From Posidonia oceanica (Eukaryota > Streptophyta > Magnoliopsida > Alismatales > Posidoniaceae), in the NCBI GenBank assembly GCA_037176725.1, contig JAZBRS010000044.1, positions 4,712,001 through 4,776,000 of the forward strand: 64,000 bases of DNA. Direction: 5' to 3'. The position numbers and the translations under genes are program-made. The notes under the pieces were generated by a model. That model worked only from the letters and a program-made list of their open reading frames with translations, searched no databases and was not told the origin of the DNA. This document shows positions 35,941 to 46,179 of this stretch, piece by piece; position 1 is the stretch's first letter; every line of letters begins with the position of its first letter.

Positions 35941-36737
35941 TATGCCAAAGCTCGCGTGCACTGACTGAAAGTAGGTCACTATTAGCGGTTGGATCCGAGG
36001 AAGGAAATTCGACTCGAAAACACCAGAAAAAGAGAAAAAAACAAAGATAAGACAAAATTAGTGTCGCCACCGTGTCTATTAAATCGGGAGACAAGAAAAA
36101 CCAGGGAAATGCATGAAAAACCATGCAAAAGGGATGCAATGATATGACTCGTGCCTAGGATGAGGGCATAATGGTCATTGCGGGTCATGAGAAAGGGCAA
36201 GGACTCCTATTATGGACGGGGAAGGTGTTAGGCACCCCCGATACGTCTGAAGAATCAGTCTTTCTTAGGCTTATCGCTCGCATATGTAGGATGTCAGCAA
36301 TTGCTTGCCTTTACTGTACACCCAAGGGGCGAGAGATGTTATGAATGCCTAATGAATGCTTAAACTTGCTTAATATGTTATGATGCATGATTGAAAGTAA
36401 ACGTGCAGACTATGTGCTCAGCAGCGCTGCTAAAGTTCCGAACGGGCAAGCCCTGGTTCGTAAGAACTCTTAAACTGTAAGCATCATCGCCCTAATGTAA
36501 TGCAGGCGGAAAACAAAACGGTAGATAAAGCATGCAATGCAAAGCAGCATGCAACATGGGTTTGTAAAAGATGCGAGCTTTGAAAATATGCTAGAAAACT
36601 AATTAAAGCGAAAATGCAGCAAAGCGACGATAAACAGGCTTGGGAAACATATCAGAAAGCAAACGAGCGAAAGAGACAAAATGCAAAGCGGCAAACAAGA
36701 GTGGCTCGGCCATTGTCTGAACTATGGGGCTGGTCGC
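35941..36737 (-). repeat. TE-E LTR fragment between TE-D and TE-F
   Basis: Matches the R/U5 part of the TE-A LTR in the same orientation: GCCAAAGCTCGCGTGCAC, GGATCCGAGG, TGGCGACAC (inverted, about 36062-36070), AAGGTGTTAGGCACCC (36222-36237) and the tract with TAAGCATCAT. Both its ends are cut by insertions, TE-D on the left and TE-F on the right (GTCGC at 36733-36737 precedes TE-F). It is the oldest layer visible in this nest. Confidence 0.8.
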
Positions 36738-36949
36738 TGTAGATACCCCATTTTGGCACTCCCTTTATGTTAGTATAGTCTCTTGCATTAGGTCGCTCTT
36801 AGAAGCCCTCTGCCCATTCCAGAATGTCTCACTCAAGCCCAATGTTTTCTCTCTAGTCCAAAATGTTATCCTTATCTAAGCCCCAAGTGTCGGCAACTTG
36901 AGTGTTCTTCATGTCCTGACCAAATTTGGAATTTGAACTGACTGAGGGT

Positions 36950-37033
36950 GTTGTATGCTGGCTTCTAAGCGTACAATGTTGGCCACTGGTTTTCCAGCGG
37001 CTAACATTGGCCGCTGGTTTTTCAGCATCCAAC
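36950..37033. repeat. Palindrome triplet, 3 x 28 bp (5' LTR)
   Basis: Three units of exactly 28 bp: GTTGTATGC...GCGTACAAT, GTTGGCCACTGG...CCAGCGGCTAAC and ATTGGCCGCTGG...CAGCATCCAAC. They lie about 290 bp upstream of the TATA box. Confidence 0.88.
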
Positions 37034-37205
37034 GTGGCAACCTAGTCATTCCAAAGCTTTCCTTATTTGGCCAAATCCAAAAATCGTTTTTTGCCTTCTT
37101 TGGAACCTGTTGACCGGTCAAAGCCATCAAAGTTGAGTTTAAACACACTTAATGACTCTTAATTGGAGAATCTTCCTTTATCCTGGCAATTATGTCTCGG
37201 AGGTC

Positions 37206-37261
37206 GTTATACACTGGGACCCTCGCTTATAACGTTATACACTGGTTTTCCAATGTATAAC
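37206..37261. repeat. Palindrome doublet, 2 x 28 bp (5' LTR)
   Basis: Arms are GTTATACACTGG...CTTATAAC and GTTATACACTGG...CCAATGTATAAC, joined at TATAACGTTATA. They lie about 65 bp upstream of the TATA box. Confidence 0.88.
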
Positions 37262-37324
37262 ACTTCTGAAACAGGAAACTCTGCTGACTTGGCCTTTGTG
37301 TCCTTTTTTGTTCCTCTCTTGCTT

Positions 37325-37334
37325 CTATAAAAGC
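37325..37334 (+). promoter_or_regulatory. TE-F LTR TATA box
   Basis: CTATAAAAGC, conserved at 58605-58614 in the 3' LTR. Transcription of the genomic RNA probably starts about 30 bp downstream. Confidence 0.75.
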
Positions 37335-38107
37335 AAGGGTACCCCCACAGGGTTGAGGCCGGATTTTTGGAACTCACATGTTTTCTTGAGATTAAAAGAT
37401 TTTTAAAGAAAAGTGAAGTCCTTGAGAATTGAAAGAGTGAAGAGAGATTTTGAAAGGCGGAAAGTCTTCGAAAAAGCTTGAGTGTCCCTTTGTCGTTGTT
37501 GGCATCATGTCGACGTATTTTGCAGTCTGTGCATAGGTAAAGGAGACTCTATTTTATTGTTTTCTTTTCTTTTCTCATATCACATGTTTAATTCCATAGC
37601 ATAATCAAGCATTTTGAGTTCATATATTGTTGTAGTTAAGCATACATTTTCATTAGTTGCAACTGGGGGGATCAAACCCCTCGGGTACGTACTTCATTAC
37701 GTTTCTGCATTTTCTTTTCTATTTATTCTGGATAAGTTACTACACGTATTGATCCATCTTTGCATTATTATTTTTTGTTTTGCTAACATTTGTCATACGA
37801 GGAAGAAGAAAGAAGAAGAAGCTCACTAAGCATGGGCACCCTTGGGCAACACTGGCGTTGTTCCAAGGTAGCTGAACCCTTAACCATATCACATCTCCCC
37901 AAGGCGTCTTGAGGGCCAGTGAAAGCAAACCGAGAGTGGCAATCACACTGGCTTCAACACACGTGGAGTGAAGAAGTCGGATACAACAAAAAGGGGACCC
38001 CAAGAAGGAGCGAGCAGCAACAAAAGAAAGGGAGAGACGGAGAAGCCACACCCCACTTCTCCTCCCCGAAGATCCCTCCTCCTCTCCAAAATCCCATATC
38101 CACAGTC

Positions 38108-38125
38108 TGGCGATCACGGTGGGAC
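38108..38125 (+). promoter_or_regulatory. TE-F primer binding site
   Basis: TGGCGATCACGGTGGGAC, identical over 18 bases to the TE-C site. The cognate tRNA is not identified. Confidence 0.85.
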
Positions 38126-38392
38126 AGCTAAAAGTGCCCCCGTGCAAGGTGAGTAAGCCCTTCTTTCTTCTTCCTCATTATTGACATTCTTAGTTTAGTT
38201 TTAATTTCTTAATTTTTCATAAGTTTTAAGTTAGCGGTGAAATTCCTCGTAGTGTTTTGAGGCGCCGTGACCCTTCTCGTTTTTTTTCCACGTCCAAATA
38301 TCTGAAATCACCTCCCCCTTTTCTTTGGATTCTCGGGAGTGGAGGTGGTTTGTAAAAGCTACTGGTTTTTCTGCAAAAAACTCTATCAATAC

Positions 38393-38448
38393 GTTATACA
38401 CGTGATCTGGCGCGTCTAACATTGGACGCTCCAATATCTGTGTCTAAC
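38393..38448. repeat. Palindrome doublet, 2 x 28 bp (leader)
   Basis: GTTATACAC...CGTCTAAC followed by ATTGGACGC...TGTCTAAC. Confidence 0.8.
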
Positions 38449-39156
38449 GACCACTGAACAGAAACATTTCTGTTTTAAATTTTTTCTTAACTTTCTTTTT
38501 ATAACTGGCCCAAAGACTGAGGTGTGAGGTGATTGGCTTTGCCGTAGGGACCGGAATCTCATTTTCTTTTAGGTGCTTTACAAAAAAACAAATAAAAATC
38601 GAATTTTTTTGAATGACTTGCATGGCCCTATTTAGGGAACTAATTTGATTGTGTCTTTTCTTGGATTACACAAAGTAACCACTTGAATCCTGAGCACCTC
38701 TGTTGCAAAGGACTTAAGAGAGGTGTTTGTGTTGTCACTTGCTTTCACAAGGGGCACTCTTCTCTCCCTTGCTCCGCGTAGAAGTAAGTTAGAAACCCAA
38801 GTCTAGATTTGCATTCCTTCCCCCTCCTTCGGTGGTTTGTTTATTTTATTGTTGTTGATACATGAGAGACCCGATCAATCCTAAGTACGCTAGGCTCTAC
38901 CTCTATGGGGTAGGGACCTAAGTATATTCGGGCTCCCCCTAGCATCCTCAGGAGTTGAGGTAGGGGGTAGTACCAAAAAAATATATTCACCTATTTTGTG
39001 AGTAGCCATAGAAATCCCAGAAAAGAAGCCATACCTAAGCCTTAAGGAACCCAAAGAGCTACAGTAGGTTTAAAACACTGATCTCAAAGCGAAAACAGAA
39101 ATTAAACCTTAAATCGCTGTTTGAAAGTGTTTCTGTGTAGTTCTCTGAAACAGGGC

Positions 39157-39212
39157 GTTAGCCGCTGGGATCTCTACGTCTAACGTTGTGCGCAGCAGTT
39201 TCCGCGTCTAAC
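39157..39212. repeat. Palindrome doublet, 2 x 28 bp (leader)
   Basis: GTTAGCCGC...CGTCTAAC followed by GTTGTGCGC...GCGTCTAAC. Confidence 0.82.
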
Positions 39213-39537
39213 GTATTCTCTGTGTGGTTGTTTATTTTCTAGCCTTTCTGTGGTGGATTAATTACAGGGTAAAACATTGAAAAAAAAAACATAAACAAGA
39301 CAGTAGTAGTTTTATCTTTCAGTATTTACTTTCTAGGGACTTATGTAAGATCACAAAGTTTGTAATTTCTTTTCCAATGTAAGCACTTGTAATCCTTCAT
39401 TTATACAGGAAAAAAAAAGAAGAAAAGGAAAAGAGAAAAAAAATCGAAAAAAAAAGAAAGAAAAAAATCAGAAAAGCAAAAAACAGAGAGAAAAGCTAAG
39501 AAGAAAAGAGAAGACAGGAGGAAATACAACTCGGATC

Positions 39538-39594
39538 GTTGAACGCGCAGTTTACTGCATCCAACGTTATACGCCGCATTCTGAGGCGTATTAC
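39538..39594. repeat. Palindrome doublet just before gag
   Basis: GTTGAACGC...GCATCCAAC (28 bp) followed by GTTATACGCC...GGCGTATTAC (29 bp). It ends 36 bases before the gag ATG. Confidence 0.82.
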
Positions 39595-39630
39595 GTCTTG
39601 AAGCCAATTCCATCTCAAAAGCTGCTACAA

Positions 39631-41577
39631 TGATGAACCAAATCCTTGAAGCTGAACAGCCAGAAAGAGAGAGGTTAGACTCAATAAGTACCTCGGGAGA
39701 GGAGCCCATAATTTGCCATCCAATCACCGGAGAAGCCTTGGATCCAGACTCGTTCGAGTACAAAGCCATGTACCAGTTCTAAAACGAAGAGACATCAACC
39801 CCTATGGGGCCATGTCAGAATAACCTCCAGCAGCCACCCCACCTCGGTGAAGGACAACGAAGGCCAGTTGCGGATCATACCCCTGACGATCTATACCAAG
39901 GACAAAATGGCAACCCATCGCCGGACACAAACCACCCACGTCATGGTACAACGCTCAACGGAGCTTATAACTCAAGCGCCAACCCCTTGATTCAGGAACA
40001 AAATTACATGCCACATGGCGAGTACAAAGAAGGAGTCTATCCAAGACATCATCTCCAACCACCTACGGCAGGCAATCAGCCTCAGCCAGATCATCACCAC
40101 CATCAGGCATCTCCCCTGCGATACGAGCAGGTCGTACCTCAACACTTCTGCAATAGCTATCTTCATCAGCAGCAGAACCATCAATCCTTCAACTCACATG
40201 TTCCGACCCCATCAGCCGGGATAGCAAATTTGGATGAGATGAGAAAAATGCTCAGCGCATTAGGGGTACATACCCAGGCTCCGGCAAACTTTGATATGAG
40301 CCGGTTTCCCTCATTCAGATTACCTCCAGGCTTCAAGTACCCGAAGACTCCCAAGTTCAACGGAACCACTAACCCGCTCAGTCATGTAGTGCGGTTCCAA
40401 ATGGAGTCAGCCCCCTACTTCCATGATTTAGGGCTTGTTGTACACCTGTTCTTCTACTCACTCGAAGGAGAGCCCATGTATTGGTTTCTCACTCTCTCCA
40501 AGGAAGACCTCAGCAGCTTTGATAAAATCAGAGAGAGCTTCCGCACAAAATACCAGCACAAGATAGACCCCAAGCCAACCTTCCACGACCTAAGCAAGGA
40601 GGTCATGAAGCAAGGCGAAAGCTAGGTGATGTTTGCCAACAGATGGCGGGAAATGGCGGCCAGATCAGGACTGACCATTCCGGAGAGACAGGTGGTCCAG
40701 ACCCTCATTGCAAACACCACTGGACCGATGAAGAAGGGACTCGTGAATGCCTACTGTCCCAATGTGACGGCCTTATATGAAGTGGCGGCCTCCGTTAAAG
40801 AAAATCTACCTGAATTCATGGAGGAGCCAAAGAAGAGCCAGAAAACACAGGTAGTAGAGGGCGTGACCGGAGTCGTCAACATGATGGGCTCCACACCTAG
40901 GCCATTCGAACAAAGGGCTATACTAGCTTCACAACAGCCAACCAGGAGCCACCCTCCTCCTCAGCAACAGCAAGCATGGAGCCACCCTCCTCCTCGGCAA
41001 CAGTAGGCATGGAATAGCCCTCCTCCTCGGCAACAACAAGCATGGAGCCATCCTCCTCCTCCTCAACAACAACAAGCATGGAGCCACTCTCCTCCTCCTC
41101 AGCAACAGCAAGCATGGAGCCGCCCTCCTCAGCAACAACAAGCATGGAATAACCCTCCCCCTCAGTAGCAAATCCGCCCTATGTGGAATGCTCCCTGGCA
41201 GCAATGGACTAGGGGCAATCAAAATAGCTAGGCCAACAACAGAAATCCCCCCAACAACACTGGGAACAGGGGCGGTTATCACAATGTCCCCCCCACATCT
41301 ATTGCCACGCAAAAGCGGAAGAAGAGACCATTACCCTCCTCTACCAGTCACACTGGTAGATATGTTCATAGAGCTAAAGGATGCAAAAGCAATCGAACTC
41401 CTGCCAGCCAGGCCTGAATTGCCAAACTGTGACCAGAGCAAATACTGCCCGCTCCATAGAGTACATGGTCACAACATCAATGACTATTGGACTTTCAGGC
41501 ACATAGTCTATGACATGGTAGAGGCAGATGTGTTTGAATGGGACGTCCTGGTGAAAAAGTCCAAATAGAGAAAGTAG
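39631..41577 (+). pseudogene. TE-F gag
   Basis: Starts MMNQILEAEQ at 39631; the frame changes near 39785 into the main gag frame (MGPCQNNLQQ, 39804). The core shows FRLPPGFKYPKTPKFNG, EGEPMYWFLTL and FANRWREMAARSGLTIPE. Then come about seven repeats of QQQAWSHPPP (40930-41165, unit about 33 bp) and a degenerate knuckle CPLHRVHGHNINDY near 41440, with the last Cys replaced by Tyr. Stops include TAG at 40623, 41004, 41566 and 41575. Core and knuckle spacing match TE-C and TE-D more closely than TE-A. Confidence 0.85.
40930..41165 (+). repeat. Gln-Ala-Trp-Pro coding repeats in TE-F gag
   Basis: About seven in-frame copies, near 33 bp, of CAACAGCAAGCATGGAGCC-type units encode QQAW(S/N)xPPP. One copy has CAG changed to TAG at 41004-41006. 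The opposite strand gives a long artificial frame. Confidence 0.8.
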
Positions 41578-42390
41578 ATGGGGACGTCTCAACAGGTCTA
41601 CAGTGACCCTCTCCCCAAGCACCAAGTCATGGCATTCCAGGACGAACAGCCCCCTAATCCGCTAACATCAAAAGACTGGGACAACCATGTCATACCAGAA
41701 GTGGACTGGGACAGCCAAACTGAGCATTGGGGAATAATCTCAGATGATGATTGGGACAGCGAGGCAGACGAGGGGCTAACAGTGAAGGATCTCCTTAGCC
41801 AGTTCAACCTCACAGCAGTAGTGGAGGGACCACAAGAGGATATGAAGGAAGAAAGCCAAGTTCAAAAAGCCAATCAGCAATTTGAACGAGAAAATATAGT
41901 CTTCAAAGATTCGGAGCTTCCGCCCCCACATAAGCAAGAGCTGCTGCTTGTCATCACAGTGGGTATCAATGACCATGTGCTGCAAGGAGTATTGGTTGAC
42001 ACTGGAGCAAGCCAAAGCCTCAGTTCTCTCTCCACACTCAAGAGCTTAGGGCTAAATGAAGGTAAGCTAGATAGAAACCCCTTTATGTGCACCGGGTTTG
42101 ATCATAAAGAGAAATTGGCACTAGGGACAATGCCCATGGAAATCACAGTCAGTCCTTTGACCAGTATCACTTCAGTGATCATTATGAAGGAGGAAGTCCT
42201 GGAACAACTCATCCTAGGGAGGTCTTGGCTAGCAGAGGTTGGGGTTGTAGCATCTTCAGTCCATCAAATGCTAAAATTCAAATACCAAGGAGTGGTCGTC
42301 AACATTCCAGCTAATCGACCAGGGATTCTATGCACATTCAAGATGCCCGAGCCACAAATTGCAACCCTTCGGGAAGAGGAGGAGTCATGA
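41578..42390 (+). CDS. TE-F first aspartic protease domain (extra retropepsin)
   Basis: An open stretch of 270 codons in the gag frame. The first 110 residues are acidic with repeated VDWDSQT/DDWDSEA-like motifs, matching the acidic Gag tail of TE-C and TE-D. A retropepsin fold follows: GVLVDTGASQSLSS (active site), a flap-like GTMPMEITV and LILGRSWLAEV, ending HQMLKFKYQGVVV. The active-site DTG is intact. TE-A and TE-H have no counterpart at this position, since their single protease matches the second domain of TE-F. It could be a Gag-linked protease or a duplicated domain with another role. It ends at TGA 42388. Confidence 0.78.
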   Translation: MGTSQQVYSDPLPKHQVMAFQDEQPPNPLTSKDWDNHVIPEVDWDSQTEHWGIISDDDWDSEADEGLTVKDLLSQFNLTAVVEGPQEDMKEESQVQKANQQFERENIVFKDSELPPPHKQELLLVITVGINDHVLQGVLVDTGASQSLSSLSTLKSLGLNEGKLDRNPFMCTGFDHKEKLALGTMPMEITVSPLTSITSVIIMKEEVLEQLILGRSWLAEVGVVASSVHQMLKFKYQGVVVNIPANRPGILCTFKMPEPQIATLREEEES

Positions 42391-44339
42391 CATCTGCCGT
42401 GGAGAAAATCACCGCTGTGGGCTACCAAGCCATTGTCGCCACCGGTCTCCGCAATCTTCAGAGTAGCTAGGCCACCGTTAAGTCAGTTGCCGGCCCTCAA
42501 CACTTCAGTATTCTGGAGCACTACTACTTCGTCATCCCTAATCTTCGAATGCCAACAGAGCAGCAAGCTAGGGCCACAAAGCCACCAGAGCTTGGCAGAC
42601 CTATATGGAGGGAGTCCATCTTCACTTGGCCGCTCAAGAAGGGAGCACCTAGTGACCCGTGTAAAGGAAATGGGGCTGCTGCACCCATCACCAGAGGAGG
42701 GAGGCTGTCGAACCGAATTGTACCACCAGTAGAGCAAGCAGAGCCGATCAGACCTCAAGAAGGACCTAGGTCGGTGGAATATGACATCCTAGAGCAATTA
42801 AAGAAGACGCAGGCCAGGATCTCGATCTATGACCTCATAAATAGCTCAAATCAACACCAGAAAGCTCTGCAAGAAGTGCTAGAGAAGGCCCAAGTTGCCC
42901 CAGATATGCCAGCAGAGGAATTCCATGTTATAGCTACAGTAGACTTTGTAGAGCCTATCATTACCTTTGCTGATAGCTAGTTGGCGCCAATAGAGAGGAG
43001 AAAAGCACCATTGAATGAAACCATTTCTATAAACAATCACTTAATTTCTGAAGTGCTCATAGATACTGGTGCATCGATGAACATTTGCTCGTTAAATACA
43101 ATACGAGCCTTGAGCGTAAATGAGGCTTCCTTAACCCCCATTGATATGACGATTGCCGGGTATGATGACAGCAAAAGAAAAGCACACGGCAAGTGGACCA
43201 CAAAGATAAGGATAGGACCAACTCAGGTTCTAACCCAACTAATCGTCATAGACATAAATGTCCCATATCAGATCATCCTGGGGAGACAATGGCTAGACAG
43301 TTTAAAAGGAGTATCATCTCCTCGGCACCAATGCCTGAAATTCCCTCACGATGGGAAAATCATCAAGATAGTAGGGGACATACCAAGCCAAGAAGCAAAG
43401 GCAAATGTGATATACCTGCCACACCAGTTCAGTGTGCGAGAAAAGCCGACCCGCGCCGAAAAGGGTAGGAATGTAGTATCTATGGTCGAGCTAAGAGACA
43501 AGTGGGCCAGGCCTAGGCTATTTCACAAGAAGAAGGAACCCTCAAAAAGCAAAAGACCCTCCATGCATGTGGGATGGGAGATCATGAGGAGAATTGGCTA
43601 CAAGGAAGGTCGAGGCTTAGGCCCAGAAGGAAAGGGAATGAAGGAGCCAGTAAAGGCCTGTGACAGAGAAGGAAGGAGAGGACTCGGTTTCGACCAGTTC
43701 CCCGACGGACGACCATTACAGTGGAATCTACAAGGATATTTTACCAATGTAGGGATCTTCGACCTGAATTCATCCCCTCTGGGAAATATTATTTTGCCAC
43801 AATCAACCAAACACACTCTCCAAAGTGCAGAGGACACAGCTGACGTAAACATTTCTGGCTTATTCCAAACACTTGAATTGCCAGTAGAGCCTCACAGAGG
43901 TCAAACTGCAAGGGAGTTGACAGCAGAACCTCACGAAGGCCAGACTGTAGCAGCAGAGCCTCATGAAGGTCAGACTGCAGAAGAGTTGCCAGTAGAGCCT
44001 CACGAAGGTCAGACTGCAACATCACCGCCACCACTGTTAGGCGCACCGGTCCCTGAACCTCTGGATCGGCCACCTCTTTCTTCTCTTCCTCCCTCTTCTT
44101 CCGGCACCGCCGCTTCCAAGCCTCCGCCTTCTCCAGCTCCAGACATCTCTTCCTCTTTGGAGCAAAGGCCGGGGCAAATTCTACGCAAGTCACAACGACT
44201 CGTAGACAAGGTTCGCCACCTCATGGTTGATCTCTCTGAAGGTCTGCAGCCTCAAAGACCTGAAGTTTACCCCGATCTAGGGGCAGACCATGAGCTTCTC
44301 GAAGATGATGGGAACGTCGACCATGACGAGCCCGCCTAG
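42391..44339 (+). pseudogene. TE-F second aspartic protease with G-patch
   Basis: The frame reads from about 42480, with TAG at 42978-42980. First comes a linker with KKTQARISIYDLINSSNQHQ, the segment that also precedes protease in TE-H. The protease follows: EVLIDTGASMNICS (intact DTG) and QIILGRQWLDS. Near 43570 a clear G-patch GWEIMRRIGYKEGRGLGPEG follows, as in some retroviral proteases, where it contributes to nucleic-acid binding. Next come four or five repeats of AEPHEGQTA (43888-44020) and a Pro/Ser-rich tail to the TAG at 44337. The next reading frame (RT) overlaps by 50 bases, shifted by one base. Confidence 0.82.
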
Positions 44340-45354
44340 AAAGGCTCCTACCTCTACTGATGGAGGTAACTCTAGGGGCATCCCCCTAGATGCTGTAAAT
44401 AAAACTTTGTTTAATTCTGCGTTGTTTTCATTTCCTAGGAATAAAAGTAATTTACTTTCTATTTTCAATAAGGGAGAGGATCACCATGTTAGTTCTAGCA
44501 GCTCGCGGTCAACTTCGACCACCACTTCCAAAACTGTGTGCATGTGTCAATACACGGAGGCATTGTCTCAGGAGCTGGCTACTGCTAACATGGTCTTCCT
44601 AGTAGAAGAATTTGATCGGTTTAGGAAGTGTGCAGGAATGGAGGCATATGAGCTAGTTAGCTGCAGTGATGAGGAAGAAGATCAAGCGGCCGACTCAGAC
44701 CTCCTTAATCACCTCATGGACAAATATGATGAGCAAACCAAGGCAGCTGAAGAAGAGATCGTGGAGGTCAACCTGGGAACCATCGAAGAGCCAAAACCAA
44801 TACTCATAAGCGCAAGTTTGAGCCCAAAAGAGCAGGAGGAAATGGTCCAAATCTTGAAAGAATTTGTGGATGTGCTGGCCTTCAAGTACGAAGATATGCC
44901 TGGTCTACAATCAGCCCTAGTAGAACACCTACTTCCACTAAACTTTGGAACCAAACCCGTCAAGCAGAAGTTAAGGCGACTAAGGCCGGAACTCACCCTC
45001 AAAGTCAAAGAAGAAATGGACAAACTCCATAAAGCAAAGTTCATCAGGGTGGTTGTGTACCCCAGTTGGGTCTCAAATATAATACTAGTGGCCAAAAAGG
45101 ACGGGAAGGTTCGGATTTGCATTGATTATCGCAACCTCAACGCCGCCTGTCCCAAAAATGACTTCCCTTTGCCACATATTGACTTGCTAGTGGACAATAC
45201 AGTTGGATTTGAGATGCTATCTTTCATGGATGGTTACTCCGGTTACAACCAGATTAAGCTAGCAGAGGAGGACCAAGAGAAGACGTCGTTCATCACGCCA
45301 TGGGGGACATACTGCTATGTAGTCATGCCATTGGTTCATACTCATAGCCACTGA
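44290..45354 (+). pseudogene. TE-F reverse transcriptase, 5' part, fused to integrase by deletion
   Basis: An open frame of 354 codons. It has a variable acidic N-terminal part, the lead-in LISASLSPKEQEEMVQILKE, KPVKQKLRRLRPEL, VAKKDGKVRICIDYRNLN and YSGYNQIKLAEED, and stops being RT after TPWGTYCYVVMP at about 45330. The YVDD catalytic box, thumb, both RNase H domains and the integrase zinc region are absent. The next codons already belong to the integrase core in another frame. An AT-rich stretch at 44395-44475 with GTAA and TTTCCTAG could suggest an intron, as reported between protease and RT in Ogre elements, but the frame is open through it. Confidence 0.85.
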
Positions 45355-46179
45355 GTACTTCACTAAATGGGCTGAAGTAGAAGCGTTCACTGAAATCAAA
45401 GCTTCAAATCTTTGCAAGTTCGTGCGGAAAAATATCCTCTCAAGGTTCGGGATCCCAAAGAAATTAGTAGTAGACAATGGCGCAATCTTCGTATCCCAAG
45501 ACTTCAAAAAGCTTTGTAAGAAGTTTAAGATTGATTGCATCATTCATCGCCATATTACCCCCAAGGTAATGGGCAAGCTGAAGCTACTAATAAAACGTTA
45601 ATCCGAATCCTTACAAAAACGGTAGGAGGAACCAAGGGACATGATTGGACAGATAAGCTAATTGATACCTTATGGGCTTATCGAACCACCATAAGAATGC
45701 CTACGGGCCAAACCCCATTTGCGCTTACTTATGGTATGGAGACGATAGTCCCATTTGAGGTCATGGTCCCCTCATCTAGGGTATAACTCGACGATGAGAT
45801 AACTACCAAGGATAAGAGGCAATTATTAAGTCTACAGTTGGATTTGCTAGATGAAAAGCAGTTGCAAGCAGCTGAGCATGCACGCCTCTACCAAGAACGA
45901 CTTGCAAGAGCATATAAGAAGAAAGTAATTGAACGTAAATTCAATGTTGGTGAATGGGTGCTTAAAGAAATCCTTCCTCGCAAGCATGGGAAACTGAGAC
46001 CAAATTGGGAAGGACCATACTTGGCAGTTGAGGCATTTCCGGGCAATGCCTATTGTTTAGTCAGAGAGGATGGCACTAGGTTTGAATATCCCTGGAATGC
46101 ACTGCACCTCAAGAGTACTACCCTTGATATGCGCACTGAGCCATTAGACTACCCGTGCTTAAGGGCCTACTGCTGTTGA
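45336..46179 (+). pseudogene. TE-F integrase, C-terminal part
   Basis: Picks up inside the integrase core: TEYFTKWAEVEAF, VVDNGAIFVS (second Asp), then, after a frameshift near 45545, YYPQGNGQAEATNKT (Glu) and a C-terminal domain with KFNVGEWVLKEILPRKHGKL and GPYLAVEAFPGNAYCL. The first Asp and the HHCC region were lost with the deletion. A TAA at 45784 interrupts it. It ends at TGA 46177-46179. It matches TE-A integrase in its C-terminal part. Confidence 0.87.

Larger units (their letters stand above)
36738..38104 (+). repeat. TE-F 5' LTR
   Basis: Starts TGTAGATACCCCATTTTG and ends CATATCCACA, three bases before the primer site; 1367 bp. U3 carries a palindrome triplet (36950-37033) and doublet (37206-37261), then a TATA box CTATAAAAGC at 37325-37334. 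Its termini resemble those of TE-C and TE-D. The 3' copy is at 58017. Confidence 0.9.
38126..39630 (+). other. TE-F leader
   Basis: Noncoding, 1.5 kb between primer site and gag. It contains three palindrome doublets (38393, 39157 and 39538) and an A/G-rich tract at 39405-39520 directly before the last doublet. Packaging or translation signals may lie here; none can be named. Confidence 0.6.
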
